Shown: positions 50,281 to 61,100 of the stretch, piece by piece
Numbering within the stretch: the stretch's first letter is position 1
How the letters are laid out: each line of letters starts with the position of its first letter
Assembly: GCA_017745295.1 (NCBI GenBank)
Contig: JAGHZR010000001.1
Location: 1-64,000 of the forward strand
Direction: 5' to 3'
From: Novosphingobium sp.
Lineage (GTDB): Bacteria > Pseudomonadota > Alphaproteobacteria > Sphingomonadales > Sphingomonadaceae
Length of the DNA: 64,000 nt
Position numbers and translations under genes: made by a program
The notes under the pieces: generated by a model
Seen by the model: the letters and a program-made list of their open reading frames with translations, nothing else
Told to the model about the DNA's origin: nothing
The model's database searches: none

Positions 50281-51279
50281 TCAGCCCGCCGCCTCTTCCT
50301 TGCGCAGCGGCAGCATCAGCGAGGCAGTGGTGCCCTGCCCCGGACGGCTGTCGATATCGAAACGCCCCCGGTGCCGCTCGACGATGTGCTTGACGATCGA
50401 CAGCCCCAGCCCGGTGCCGCCGACCATGCGGCTGCGGCTGGTATCGGCGCGGTAGAAACGCTCGGTCACGCGCGGCAGGTGCTCCGGCGCGATGCCCTCG
50501 CCGTGGTCGCGCACCGTCACCAAGACCCAGCCGGTCGGCGTCGATTCCAGACTGACATCCACCGGCCCGCCCTGCTTGCCGTACTTCAGCGAGTTGTCGA
50601 TGAGGTTGCGCAGCACTTGCGCCAGCTGGCCGCGATCGCCGGTCACCACCGCCTGCTCGCAGTTCGACTGGACCTCGATCTGCGCGTCGCCGCGCGCCTC
50701 GCCCGCGATTTCCCGCGCCAGCGCCACCATCTCGACCCGCTCGGAGGGCACTTCGTGCTTCACGGCCTCGATGCGCGAAAGTGACATGAGGTCGGAAATC
50801 AGCGCCTGCATCCGCTGCGCCTCATGCCGGATCGTGTCGAGGAAGCGCGTGCGCACGCTCTCGTCACCGCCCGCCTTGGGGTTGTGCAGGGTCTCGACAT
50901 AGCCGAGCACGTTGGCCAGCGGCGTGCGCAGTTCGTGGCTGGCATTGGCGACGAAATCGGCATGCGATTTCGCGACGCTGACCCGCTCCGACAGGTCGTA
51001 GAGACTGACCAGCCGGTCGGTCGGCGAGACCACCCGGCAATCGACTTCCCAGACGCTGCCGCCGGTCGACAGCCCGGTGACGCGGGCGATCCCGCCCTCA
51101 TCGCTGAGGATCGCGGCGACGGCGCGCGGCTCACGGATGGCGATGCGCACGTCCTGGCCGACGATATGCGCGCCCAGCAGCGCCCGCGCCGCGCCGTTGG
51201 CGAAGCGCACCTGCCCGCGCGAGACCATCATCGCGGGAGTCTGGAGATGTTCGAGGAGGTGGACGCCGTCTCCGGCCAT
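50281..51279 (-). CDS. phoR: PhoR-like sensor histidine kinase lacking a transmembrane segment
   Basis: 332 residues. PAS-like region (about 10-90), HisKA H-box FVANASHELRTPLANVLGYV near 110, N-box VLRNLIDNSLKYG, G1 VRDHGEGI, F-box ERFYRAD, G2 GGTGLGLSIVKHI. All catalytic boxes are intact. PhoR proteins usually have one or two N-terminal TM helices. Here none is visible, and an in-frame TAG lies five codons before the ATG, so the start cannot move far. It may rely wholly on PhoU/PstB contact. Confidence 0.85.
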   Translation of the reverse strand: MAGDGVHLLEHLQTPAMMVSRGQVRFANGAARALLGAHIVGQDVRIAIREPRAVAAILSDEGGIARVTGLSTGGSVWEVDCRVVSPTDRLVSLYDLSERVSVAKSHADFVANASHELRTPLANVLGYVETLHNPKAGGDESVRTRFLDTIRHEAQRMQALISDLMSLSRIEAVKHEVPSERVEMVALAREIAGEARGDAQIEVQSNCEQAVVTGDRGQLAQVLRNLIDNSLKYGKQGGPVDVSLESTPTGWVLVTVRDHGEGIAPEHLPRVTERFYRADTSRSRMVGGTGLGLSIVKHIVERHRGRFDIDSRPGQGTTASLMLPLRKEEAAG

Positions 51280-51634
51280 GATCTTCGCCTTCTATCCTTC
51301 ATCGCATCCATTTCCCCGGATGCTGATCGTTCTCCATGCCTGCACCTGACGACAGCACAAAGACGCCGCCGCAACGAACTTGCGGAAAATCGCATTCTCT
51401 ACGGTTCTAAATACGTATGCGACCACTTCTCCCGTTCAATCCGTGCAAACGAGGTTGAGGTTTCGCGCACTCTCGCCTAGCACGACCCACGCAGTTCGTG
51501 TCATGCTGCAACCGCGAAGAAGCATCTATTCGTCGCGGGGCCCATGACAGGGGTGCACAGGAGGAGGAGCCCGTCGATCCCCGGCGGAAAATGACCATAT
51601 AGGTGGATAACCCCCAGAAGGTGGACTGCGCCCA
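51280..51634. other. Gap between phoR and zwf, nothing recognised
   Basis: Divergent promoter region of phoR and zwf. I saw no Pho box, no TGACACCGGTTWCC motif and no clear hairpin. A GGAGGAGGAG stretch near 51561 is not placed before a start codon. Confidence 0.5.
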
Positions 51635-53092
51635 GTGACCAATTCGATTTCGGCCCCATTCACGTCCGACCGCCTGCTCCTGTTCGGCGCCACCGGCGAT
51701 CTTTCGCGCCGCATGCTGCTCCCCTCGCTCTGCGCGCTCGATGCCGAAGGCCTGCTCGATCCCAAGATCGAGATCGTCGGAACCGCCCGCTCCGAGCATG
51801 ACGATGCCGAGTTCCGCAATTTCGCACGCGCCTCGCTCGAACAGTTCCTGCCCGCCGAACGGCGCGGCGGCATGGCCCGCTTCCTCAACCGCCTGTCGTA
51901 CCAGACGCTCGACGCCAACCAGATGGAAGGCTTCAACGCGCTGGCGGCCAAAGTGGGCGAGCCGAAGGACGGGTTGTCGATCTTCCTCTCCACGGCGCCC
52001 AGCCTGTTCGAGCCGACCATTCGCGGCCTCCAGGCCAGCGGGTTGGCCGGGGACAACGTGCGCATCGGCCTGGAAAAGCCGCTCGGCGTCGATCTTGCCT
52101 CCAGCAAAGTCATCAACGACGCCGTCGCCCGCGCCTTCCCGGAAGACCGGATCTATCGCATCGACCACTATCTGGGCAAGGAAACCGTCCAGAACCTGCT
52201 GGCGCTGCGCTTCGCCAACCTGATGTTCGAACCGCTGTGGAACGCGGCGCATATCGACCATGTACAGATCACCGTGGCCGAGACCGTGGGCCTTGAATCG
52301 CGCGTCGCCTATTACGACGATTCGGGCGCGCTTCGCGACATGGTGCAGAACCACATGCTCCAATTGCTGGCGCTCGTCGCGATGGAGCCGCCGGTCAGCT
52401 ACGACGCCACCAGCGTGCGCGACGAGAAGGTGAAGATCCTGCGCTCGCTGCGCAAGGTCGCCGCCAACGAGACGGTGACCGGCCAGTACCGCGCCGGGGC
52501 CATCGGCGGCCAGGCCGTGCCGGGCTACGACGACGAACTCGGCAAGGATTCCAACACCGAGACTTTCGTCGCGATCAAGGCGCATATCGACAACTGGCGC
52601 TGGCAGGGCGTGCCCTTCTATCTGCGCACCGGCAAGCGCCTGCCCAGGCGCACGACCGAGATCGTCGTGCAGTTCCGCGACGTGCCGCACTCGATCTTCC
52701 ACGGCCGCGGCGCGCGCACCGTGCCCAACCGGCTGGTCATCGGCATCCAGCCGAGCGAGAACATCACCCTTTCGCTCATGGCCAAGGTGCCGGGCCTGGA
52801 CCGCAACGGCTTCGGCCTGCGCTCGATCCCGCTCGACATCGCCATGCCCGACGCTTTCGCCGGGCCGCAGCGCCGCATCGCCTATGAGCGCCTGCTGCTC
52901 GACCTCATCGAAGGCGAGCAGACCCTGTTCGTCCGCCGCGACGAAGTGGAAGCGCAGTGGGACTGGATCGACGCGATCCGCACCGAGTGGGAGGAACAGG
53001 CGCAGGAGCCCAAGACCTACACTGCCGGAAGCTGGGGCCCCTCCGCCGCCATCGCCCTCGCCGAGCGCGATGGCGTCACGTGGCACGAGTAA
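51635..53092 (+). CDS. zwf: Glucose-6-phosphate 1-dehydrogenase
   Basis: 485 residues. NADP motif LFGATGDLSRRMLLPSL near 16, EKPLGVDL near 146, catalytic RIDHYLGKETVQN near 172. First step of the Entner-Doudoroff and oxidative pentose-phosphate routes. The start is a GTG at 51635 with AGAAGGTGG upstream. Same direction as edd but with a separate, operator-bearing promoter between them. Confidence 0.97.
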   Translation: MTNSISAPFTSDRLLLFGATGDLSRRMLLPSLCALDAEGLLDPKIEIVGTARSEHDDAEFRNFARASLEQFLPAERRGGMARFLNRLSYQTLDANQMEGFNALAAKVGEPKDGLSIFLSTAPSLFEPTIRGLQASGLAGDNVRIGLEKPLGVDLASSKVINDAVARAFPEDRIYRIDHYLGKETVQNLLALRFANLMFEPLWNAAHIDHVQITVAETVGLESRVAYYDDSGALRDMVQNHMLQLLALVAMEPPVSYDATSVRDEKVKILRSLRKVAANETVTGQYRAGAIGGQAVPGYDDELGKDSNTETFVAIKAHIDNWRWQGVPFYLRTGKRLPRRTTEIVVQFRDVPHSIFHGRGARTVPNRLVIGIQPSENITLSLMAKVPGLDRNGFGLRSIPLDIAMPDAFAGPQRRIAYERLLLDLIEGEQTLFVRRDEVEAQWDWIDAIRTEWEEQAQEPKTYTAGSWGPSAAIALAERDGVTWHE

Positions 53093-53182
53093 GGCAACCG
53101 GCGCGGGCATGAACCTGACACGCACCCTATATGATCGGGGTGCGTGGGCGCCTCCTCATGCCCGGGCCGCAAGCAATTCCCC

Positions 53183-53219
53183 GCAAACCGGTGGAAGATA
53201 GATGTTGACACCGGTTACC
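53183..53219 (+). promoter_or_regulatory. edd promoter with TGACACCGGTTACC operator
   Basis: TTGACA at 53205-53210 is overlapped by TGACACCGGTTACC (53206-53219), exactly the kduI geometry. A second, weaker site (GCAAACCGGTGGAA, 53183-53196) has its ACCGGT core 23 bases upstream. A -10 would fall near 53228; it is weak (TTCAAG). Confidence 0.68.
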
Positions 53220-53312
53220 TAAATGCCTTCAAGCCTCGCTCGGGAGATCCCGTAGCGGCGGCTTCGGGAGGCTGAGACAAAAAAGACAGACGGAAAGTGC
53301 AGGAGTAACCCC

Positions 53313-55123
<1,811 letters not shown>

Positions 55124-55127
<4 letters not shown>

Positions 55128-56113
55128 CGCAGCTCGTTGCAGTCGATATCGGCGGCACCCATGCCCGCTTCGCGCTGGCCTCGGTCAGCGCCGAGGGGCA
55201 GATCATGCTCGGCGAGCCCGTCACCCTGCACACCAGCGACCACGGCAGCTTCCAGCTCGCCTGGCAGGCCTTCCGCGAGCGCATGGGCGGCACCCTGCCC
55301 GATGCGATCTCGATCGCCATCGCCGGGCCGGTCGGCGGCGATGTGATCCGCTTCACCAACAACCCGTGGATCATCCGCCCGGCGATGATCCCCGAGAAGA
55401 TGGGCGTGTCGCGCTACACCGTGGTCAACGACTTCGCGGCGGTCGCCTATGCCGTCGCGCTGGCGCCGGAAGACCAGTTCCTCCACCTCGCCGGACCGGA
55501 CGTGCCGCTGCCCGCAGCGGGCACGCTCAGCGTCCTCGGGCCGGGCACTGGCCTCGGCGTCGCGCACTTGTGGCGCAACGGCCTGCCCCATAGCAAAGGC
55601 GGCTTCTACCATGTCCAGGCGACCGAGGGCGGCCATACCGACTACGCCCCGCTGGACCTGATCGAGGACGCGATCCTCGCCCGCCTGCGCAAGCGCCACA
55701 ATCGCGTCTCCACCGAGCGCGTCGTCTCCGGCCCGGCCATCGTCGATATCTACCAGACGCTCGCCGCCATGGAGAACCGCGCGGTGCACGACCTGACCGA
55801 CGTCGATATCTGGACCGCCGGGACCAATCACTCGGACCCGCTGGCCGCCGCCGCCGTCGATCGCTTCTGCCTCGCCCTCGGCAGCGCGGCAGGCGACTGC
55901 GCGCTTGCCCACGGCGCCAGCGGCGTCGTGATCGCCGGAGGCCTTGGCTACCGCATCCGCGAAACCATTCTGTCCTCGGGCTTTGCCGAGCGTTTCTGCG
56001 CCAAGGGCCGCTTTGCCGGCATGATGGCGCAGATGCCGGTCAAGCTCATCACCCATCCGCAGCCCGGCCTGTTCGGCGCGGCTGCCGCCTATGTCAGGGA
56101 GCACGTCCAATGA
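55124..56113 (+). CDS. glk: Glucokinase
   Basis: 329 residues of the Glk (not ROK) family: [13 protein letters not shown] near 8, [18 protein letters not shown] near 63, [13 protein letters not shown] near 131, EGGHTDYAP near 165. Phosphorylates glucose with ATP. Overlaps edd and eda by ATGA junctions. Confidence 0.96.
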
Positions 56114-56736
56114 GCAGCATCTCCGAAGCCGTCGAAAAGGTCATGCGTCTCGCCCCGGTGATCCCGGTGCTGGTGATCGAGGATATCGAACACGCCCTGC
56201 CGATCGCCGAAGCGCTGGTCGCCGGCGGTCTGCCCGCGCTGGAAGTGACGCTGCGCACCGAATGCGCGATCGAGGCGATCAAGGTGATGAAGCAGGTTCC
56301 TGGCGCCGTTGTCGGCGCGGGCACCGTGCTCTCGCCCGACGACCTCAAGCGCTCGATCGATGCAGGCGCCGAATTCATCGTCTCGCCCGGCCTCACCCCG
56401 ATGCTGGCCGAAGCCGCCTACAAGTCGCAGATCCCGTTCCTGCCCGGCACCGCCAATGCCAGCGACGTGATGTTTGCCCTCGAATGCGGGTTCGACCGCC
56501 TGAAGTTCTTCCCCGCCATGGCGGCGGGCGGACCTCCGGCGCTCAAGGCCATCGCCGCGCCGCTGTTCAAGGCCAAGTTCTGCCCGACCGGCGGCGTCAC
56601 CCCGGAGAACGCGCCGGAATGGCTGGGCCTCGACGCGGTGCTCTGCGTCGGCGGCAGCTGGATGGTTCCCAAGGGCAAGCCCGATGTGGCCAAGATCGAG
56701 GCGGCGGCCCGCCTCGCCGCGGGGCTTCCGCGATGA
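56110..56736 (+). CDS. eda: KDPG aldolase (2-dehydro-3-deoxy-phosphogluconate aldolase)
   Basis: 208 residues. [10 protein letters not shown] near 44 (catalytic Glu), [22 protein letters not shown], and the Schiff-base Lys in [13 protein letters not shown] near 137. Splits KDPG to pyruvate and glyceraldehyde-3-phosphate. Serves both glucose (via Edd) and uronates (via KdgK). Confidence 0.96.
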   Translation: MSSISEAVEKVMRLAPVIPVLVIEDIEHALPIAEALVAGGLPALEVTLRTECAIEAIKVMKQVPGAVVGAGTVLSPDDLKRSIDAGAEFIVSPGLTPMLAEAAYKSQIPFLPGTANASDVMFALECGFDRLKFFPAMAAGGPPALKAIAAPLFKAKFCPTGGVTPENAPEWLGLDAVLCVGGSWMVPKGKPDVAKIEAAARLAAGLPR

Positions 56737-59531
56737 GCCGGGCGGCGCTGATCACGGTCGACGATCTCGACCGCAGGCTTCAGGAACTCCATGTCCTGAC
56801 CGCCCAGACGCCGCTCTACAATCCGGTTTTCCAGCTAGGGCTCGAACTGTCGCGCCAGCTGGAGAACGGCGAAATGGGCCTCGACCAGATCGAGGCCCTC
56901 GTCGCCGAGATGGAGTGCGAAGGGCTGCGCGCCCGCGCCGCGCGGCTTGACCGCCTGCTCGCCCCCATCGCCCCGGCCGAAAACGAGAAGCGGCTGGATG
57001 CCGCCGCCGACGCCACGGCAGCGGGGGACGATTTCACCGCCTTCGCCGTGCGCTGGCAGCGCCCCGCCGCCCATGTCGTCTTCACCGGGCACCCGACGTT
57101 CCTGCTTTCCACCGCCCAGACCGAGGCCGTGACTCACGCCGCCTCCACCGGCGACCACAGCGAGGCCACCGTCTGCGCCGCCTCGCCCGACCGCGACACG
57201 ATCACCCTCGACTACGAGCACGGCAAGGCGATGGAGGCCATCGCGCGCGGCCAGAAGGCGCGCGACCGCATCAACGAACGCCTGTTCGACATGGCCGCCG
57301 CCCGCTGGCCCAAGCGCTGGAAGGGCCTGAATCCGATGCCCGCGCGCTTCGCCTCGTGGGTCGGCTACGACATGGACGGCCGCACCGACATCGGCTGGTC
57401 CACCTCGATCCGCTATCGGCTTGAGGAAAAGGCCGAGCGCCTTGGTCGCTATGCGGAAAGCCTCGCGCAGGCCGCGCCGGAGATTTCGCAGCAGCTCTCC
57501 CGCGCCGCCGCGCTGACGCAGGACATGGTCCGCCGCTTCGCCGCCGACCTGTCCTCGCCCGAGGCGCTGTCGGAAGCCGCCAATGCCCTGACCGCCGAGC
57601 ACCCCGACCGGCTCGTCAGCCTCGAAGGCGTGATCGCCCGGCTGGAGGAAGAGGCGCGCCACGCCGATCAGGACCAGGCGCGCACACTCCTCGTGGCCGC
57701 CGCCGCCATGCGCGCGGACGGCCTCGGCATGGGCTGGATTCACTTCCGCGTGAACGCCTCGCAGCTCCAGAACGCGATCCGCCTGCGTATCGATCCGGAA
57801 GGCAAGCTGAACCTCGCCAGCCAGGCCGCGCTGGTCCGCATGCGCGAACTGCTGGCCGAAGTCACGCCGCTGAAGTCCAACTTCGCGGCGCTCGCCATCG
57901 AGAATTCCACCGCCGTCCGCCAGTTCCTCGCGATGGCGCAAATCCTCGGCCATATCGACGCCGACGCACCGATCCGCATGCTGGTGGCCGAATGCGAGGA
58001 GCCGACCACGATCCTCGCCGCGCTCTACTTCGCGCGGATGTTCGGGATCGACGAGAAAGTCGACGTCTCGCCGCTGTTCGAGACCGAGACGGCGCTCGAA
58101 CACGGCGGCCGTTTCCTCGACGCGGTCTTGGCCGAGCCGGCCTACCGCGACTATGCCCACAAGCGTGGCCGCGTCTCGATCCAGACCGGCTTTTCCGACG
58201 CGGGCCGCTTCGTCGGGCAGGTGCCTGCCGCGCTCGCCATCGAGCGTCTGCAGGGCCGCCTTTCCGAAGCGATGGTCGCCAACGGCCTCACCGACGTTTC
58301 GGCGCTGATCTTCAACACCCACGGCGAATCGATGGGCCGCGGCGCGCATCCCTCCAGCCTCAAGGACCGCTTCCAGTGGCCGATGAGCCCCTGGGCGCGC
58401 CGCCGTTTCCTGCGCGCGGGCATCCGGCTGGAGCCGGAAGTCTCGTTCCAGGGCGGCGACGGCTACCTCTGGTTCGGCTCGGACGAACTGGCGCTGGCCA
58501 CGCTCACCCGCATGGCCGAAATGCCGCTGTGGGGCGCCGACGCCGATGCGCCGACCGACCTGTTCTACCGCCGCACCGACCTCAGCCTCGACTTCTACCG
58601 CGCGATCCGCGGCGTGCAGCACGAGCATCTGGAATCGGCCACCTACAGCCGGGCGATCACCGCCTTCGGGCTGGGCCTGCTCAACGATACCGGCAGCCGC
58701 AAGTCGCGCCGCCAGTCGGACCTTGCCTCGGATCGCTCGATGAGCCTGCGCCAGATCCGCGCGATCCCCCACAACGCGATCCTCCAGCAACTGGGCTATC
58801 CGGTAAACGTGATTGCCGGCATCGGCACCGCGTCCGACGGCAACCGCGAGGAGATCGCGGGCCTCCTGCGCGAAAGCGAGCGCGGGCAACAGTTGATGCG
58901 CCTCGCCCGCCACGCCAATGCGCTGGCCTCGATCAAGACGGTGGCGGCCTATGGCGAGCTGTTCAACTCGGCCTACTGGGCCAGCCGCCCCTATCGCGGC
59001 GACGAGCGGCACATTGCCGAGGCCTGCCTCAAGCTGGCGGAATACCTGACCAAGGACGACCGCGCGGGCGTCTATCGCCGCCTCGCCTCGCGCCTGCGGG
59101 TCGATGCGATGAAGCTGCACTTCCTGCTGGACTCGCTGCCGCACGAGGCGCCGCTGCCGGACCGCGAGCATACCCGCCGCAGCCTCGGCGTGCTGCAATC
59201 GCTACGTATCGCCCTGTTCAAGCACATGTTCCTGCGCGCCGTCATGGTCCCGCAGTTCAGCCGCGCGAACGACATCAGCCGCGACGACGTGCTGGAGATG
59301 TTCTTCACCCTGCGCGTCGAGGACGGCCTCGCCCAACTCCGCCGCGCCTTCCCGACGAGCTTCCCCTCGATCGACGACTTCACCGTGGACAGGCCCAGCG
59401 ACTATCCGGATTCAAGCGCGACCGGCTATGCGCAGATTCACCGCGAATTCATCGACCCGATCGCGCGGTGCTATGCGCTGTCCTTGCGGATCACCACGGC
59501 GCTGGCGAACGAGTTCGGGGCGCACGGCTGA
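56733..59531 (+). CDS. Phosphoenolpyruvate carboxylase-like protein with diverged active site
   Basis: 932 residues, PEPC length and order of landmarks: TGHPT (H120), VGYDMDGRTDIGW, QTGFSDAGRFVG near 485, NTHGESMGRGAHP near 528, IRAIPHNAILQQLGYPVNVI and a C-terminal Gly. Compared by eye with E. coli PEPC, H138 is kept but the following Glu is Phe, K546 becomes R492, H579 becomes N528 and R581 becomes H530, while R587 is kept (R536). ATGA overlap with eda makes it the fifth step of the ED operon. It could replenish oxaloacetate or could have another function. Confidence 0.8.
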   Translation: MSRAALITVDDLDRRLQELHVLTAQTPLYNPVFQLGLELSRQLENGEMGLDQIEALVAEMECEGLRARAARLDRLLAPIAPAENEKRLDAAADATAAGDDFTAFAVRWQRPAAHVVFTGHPTFLLSTAQTEAVTHAASTGDHSEATVCAASPDRDTITLDYEHGKAMEAIARGQKARDRINERLFDMAAARWPKRWKGLNPMPARFASWVGYDMDGRTDIGWSTSIRYRLEEKAERLGRYAESLAQAAPEISQQLSRAAALTQDMVRRFAADLSSPEALSEAANALTAEHPDRLVSLEGVIARLEEEARHADQDQARTLLVAAAAMRADGLGMGWIHFRVNASQLQNAIRLRIDPEGKLNLASQAALVRMRELLAEVTPLKSNFAALAIENSTAVRQFLAMAQILGHIDADAPIRMLVAECEEPTTILAALYFARMFGIDEKVDVSPLFETETALEHGGRFLDAVLAEPAYRDYAHKRGRVSIQTGFSDAGRFVGQVPAALAIERLQGRLSEAMVANGLTDVSALIFNTHGESMGRGAHPSSLKDRFQWPMSPWARRRFLRAGIRLEPEVSFQGGDGYLWFGSDELALATLTRMAEMPLWGADADAPTDLFYRRTDLSLDFYRAIRGVQHEHLESATYSRAITAFGLGLLNDTGSRKSRRQSDLASDRSMSLRQIRAIPHNAILQQLGYPVNVIAGIGTASDGNREEIAGLLRESERGQQLMRLARHANALASIKTVAAYGELFNSAYWASRPYRGDERHIAEACLKLAEYLTKDDRAGVYRRLASRLRVDAMKLHFLLDSLPHEAPLPDREHTRRSLGVLQSLRIALFKHMFLRAVMVPQFSRANDISRDDVLEMFFTLRVEDGLAQLRRAFPTSFPSIDDFTVDRPSDYPDSSATGYAQIHREFIDPIARCYALSLRITTALANEFGAHG

Positions 59532-59631
59532 CAGGTTTATTGCGGGGCGACGGCCTAGATCGGTCGCTGCCCCGCCGCAGACTTCACGGGCGGAAGCGAT
59601 AGACCGCACAACCGTACCCCACCCACTCCGC

Positions 59632-59761
59632 CATCCTGAACTTGTTTCAGGATCCATTCCGCAGCCCATCCCGAAGCCTCGTAAGCAAGCCGCATCGTCG
59701 GCTTACCGATCACGAAACCGCGCATCCGGCCAGATGGACCCTGAAACAAGTTCAGGGTGAC
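59632..59761. repeat. Inverted pair CCTGAACTTGTTTCAGG / CCTGAAACAAGTTCAGG
   Basis: Second occurrence of the 37564-37700 pair, lying between convergent genes. It may act as the transcript end. Confidence 0.75.
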
Positions 59762-59789
59762 GGTAAGGATACGCCTGTTTCGAGGCCCC

Positions 59790-61100
59790 TCAAGCCATCA
59801 GCTTGAGCAAATTCTCGATCTCACACGTCGCGAACCCCACGGTGCTATCGGAAATGCCGTAAGGCAGCAGCAGCCGCTCCCCTACTTTCAGCGCGCCGCA
59901 AGTATAGACCACGTTAGGCACATAGCCCGAGCGATCCGCATTTTCCGCCGTCAGCACCGGCTCCACCGTGCGGGCGAGCACCTTGGACGGGTCCTTGAGG
60001 TCGAGCAGCGCACAGCCCAGCGCATACTTGCGCATCGCGCCTACGCCGTGGGTGAACAGCAGCCAGCCGTGCTCGGTGGGGATCGGACTGCCGCAATTGC
60101 CGATCTGGATGAACTCCCAGGGGTACTTCGGCTCCATCAGCAGCACGCCGTCGTCGTCCCAGGTGTCGAGCGCGTCGGAGCGCAGCAGGAACAGGTTCTT
60201 GCCGTCCTGCCGCCCGACCATCGTGAAGCGGCCGTCGATCTTCTCGGGAAACAGCGCCATGCCCTTGTTGCGCCCGGCCCGCCCCCGGATCGGCTCCAGT
60301 TCGAAGCGACGGAAATCGCGCGTGCGCAGCAGTTCGGAGCGGATCGAACTGCCGGAATAGGCAGTGTAGGTTCCTACCCATTCGTAGTCGCCGCCGCCGT
60401 GGTCGAAGCGCACGAGCCGCAAGTCCTCCAGCCCGCCGCGCTGCTGCTCGGTGATCGGGAAGATCACCGTGTTGGACAGGTTCGATTCGGCATGACGATG
60501 GACCCAGACGGTCTCCTCGCAGTCGACCTCCTCCTCCCGGTCCAGTTCCACCGAAGTCGCGAAGGAGGCCTGGGGCCAGAGGCAGAACGTGCCGTCTGCC
60601 TCGGCGATGCCCTCGCGGAAGGCGATCGAGCTGATGTGCCCTTCCCCCACCGCGCGCAGGCTCATGATGAAGCGCACCGAATCGCCCTGCATCCCCGACT
60701 GGTCGGGAGCCGGAACGATCGAGGGGTTCATCAGCGCCGCCGCCGCGAAAGTGTACTCATGGCAGAAATAGGCGCCGATCAGCCGCTGGCGCGTCTCGGA
60801 GAACTGCGCGGGATCGAGTTCCAGGTTCTTCGCCACTTCGTCGAAGCGCTCGGCGAAGATGTTCTCGGTCTGCCAGTGGCGTTCCTTGAAGTCGCGCAGG
60901 ACGCGTTCGTACTCGCTCGCCACCTGCTCTTCGCTGAGCCCGGCGACGTCCTCGACAAGCCGGGTGGCGCGATCTCCGGGCGCGTTCTTGCCCTGCCAGC
61001 CGAGGTGGAAGGGCCGCAGCACGACTCGCGCCGGATCGGCGTAAAGGCGAGTCTCGAAGATGTGGAGCGGTTCAGACCAGACGTTCTCGGGCCGATTCAA
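59790..61100 (-). CDS. GH130-family beta-mannoside phosphorylase-like protein
   Basis: About 436 residues, five-bladed propeller. Family motifs: GGLEDLRLVRF (the catalytic Asp region of GH130, usually GxEDPR), GTYTAYSG, NKGMALFPEKIDGRF, IQIGNCGSPIPTEHGWLLFT. Characterised GH130 enzymes cleave or form beta-mannosides by phosphorolysis. The start is taken as TTG 61100 because GGAGGAGG lies 5 bases before it; a longer frame to 61259 would run far into the glycosyltransferase gene. The 29-base overlap with that gene implies coupled action. Confidence 0.78.
   Translation of the reverse strand: MNRPENVWSEPLHIFETRLYADPARVVLRPFHLGWQGKNAPGDRATRLVEDVAGLSEEQVASEYERVLRDFKERHWQTENIFAERFDEVAKNLELDPAQFSETRQRLIGAYFCHEYTFAAAALMNPSIVPAPDQSGMQGDSVRFIMSLRAVGEGHISSIAFREGIAEADGTFCLWPQASFATSVELDREEEVDCEETVWVHRHAESNLSNTVIFPITEQQRGGLEDLRLVRFDHGGGDYEWVGTYTAYSGSSIRSELLRTRDFRRFELEPIRGRAGRNKGMALFPEKIDGRFTMVGRQDGKNLFLLRSDALDTWDDDGVLLMEPKYPWEFIQIGNCGSPIPTEHGWLLFTHGVGAMRKYALGCALLDLKDPSKVLARTVEPVLTAENADRSGYVPNVVYTCGALKVGERLLLPYGISDSTVGFATCEIENLLKLMA

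Noticed and set aside
51561..51600. Short gene start near GGAGGAGGAG before zwf
   Set aside because: No start codon at proper distance opens a frame of useful length; the zwf GTG at 51635 fits the protein family N-terminus.
56835..59198. A 787-codon open frame opposite the PEPC-like gene
   Set aside because: Antisense shadow; the plus strand carries the family landmarks.
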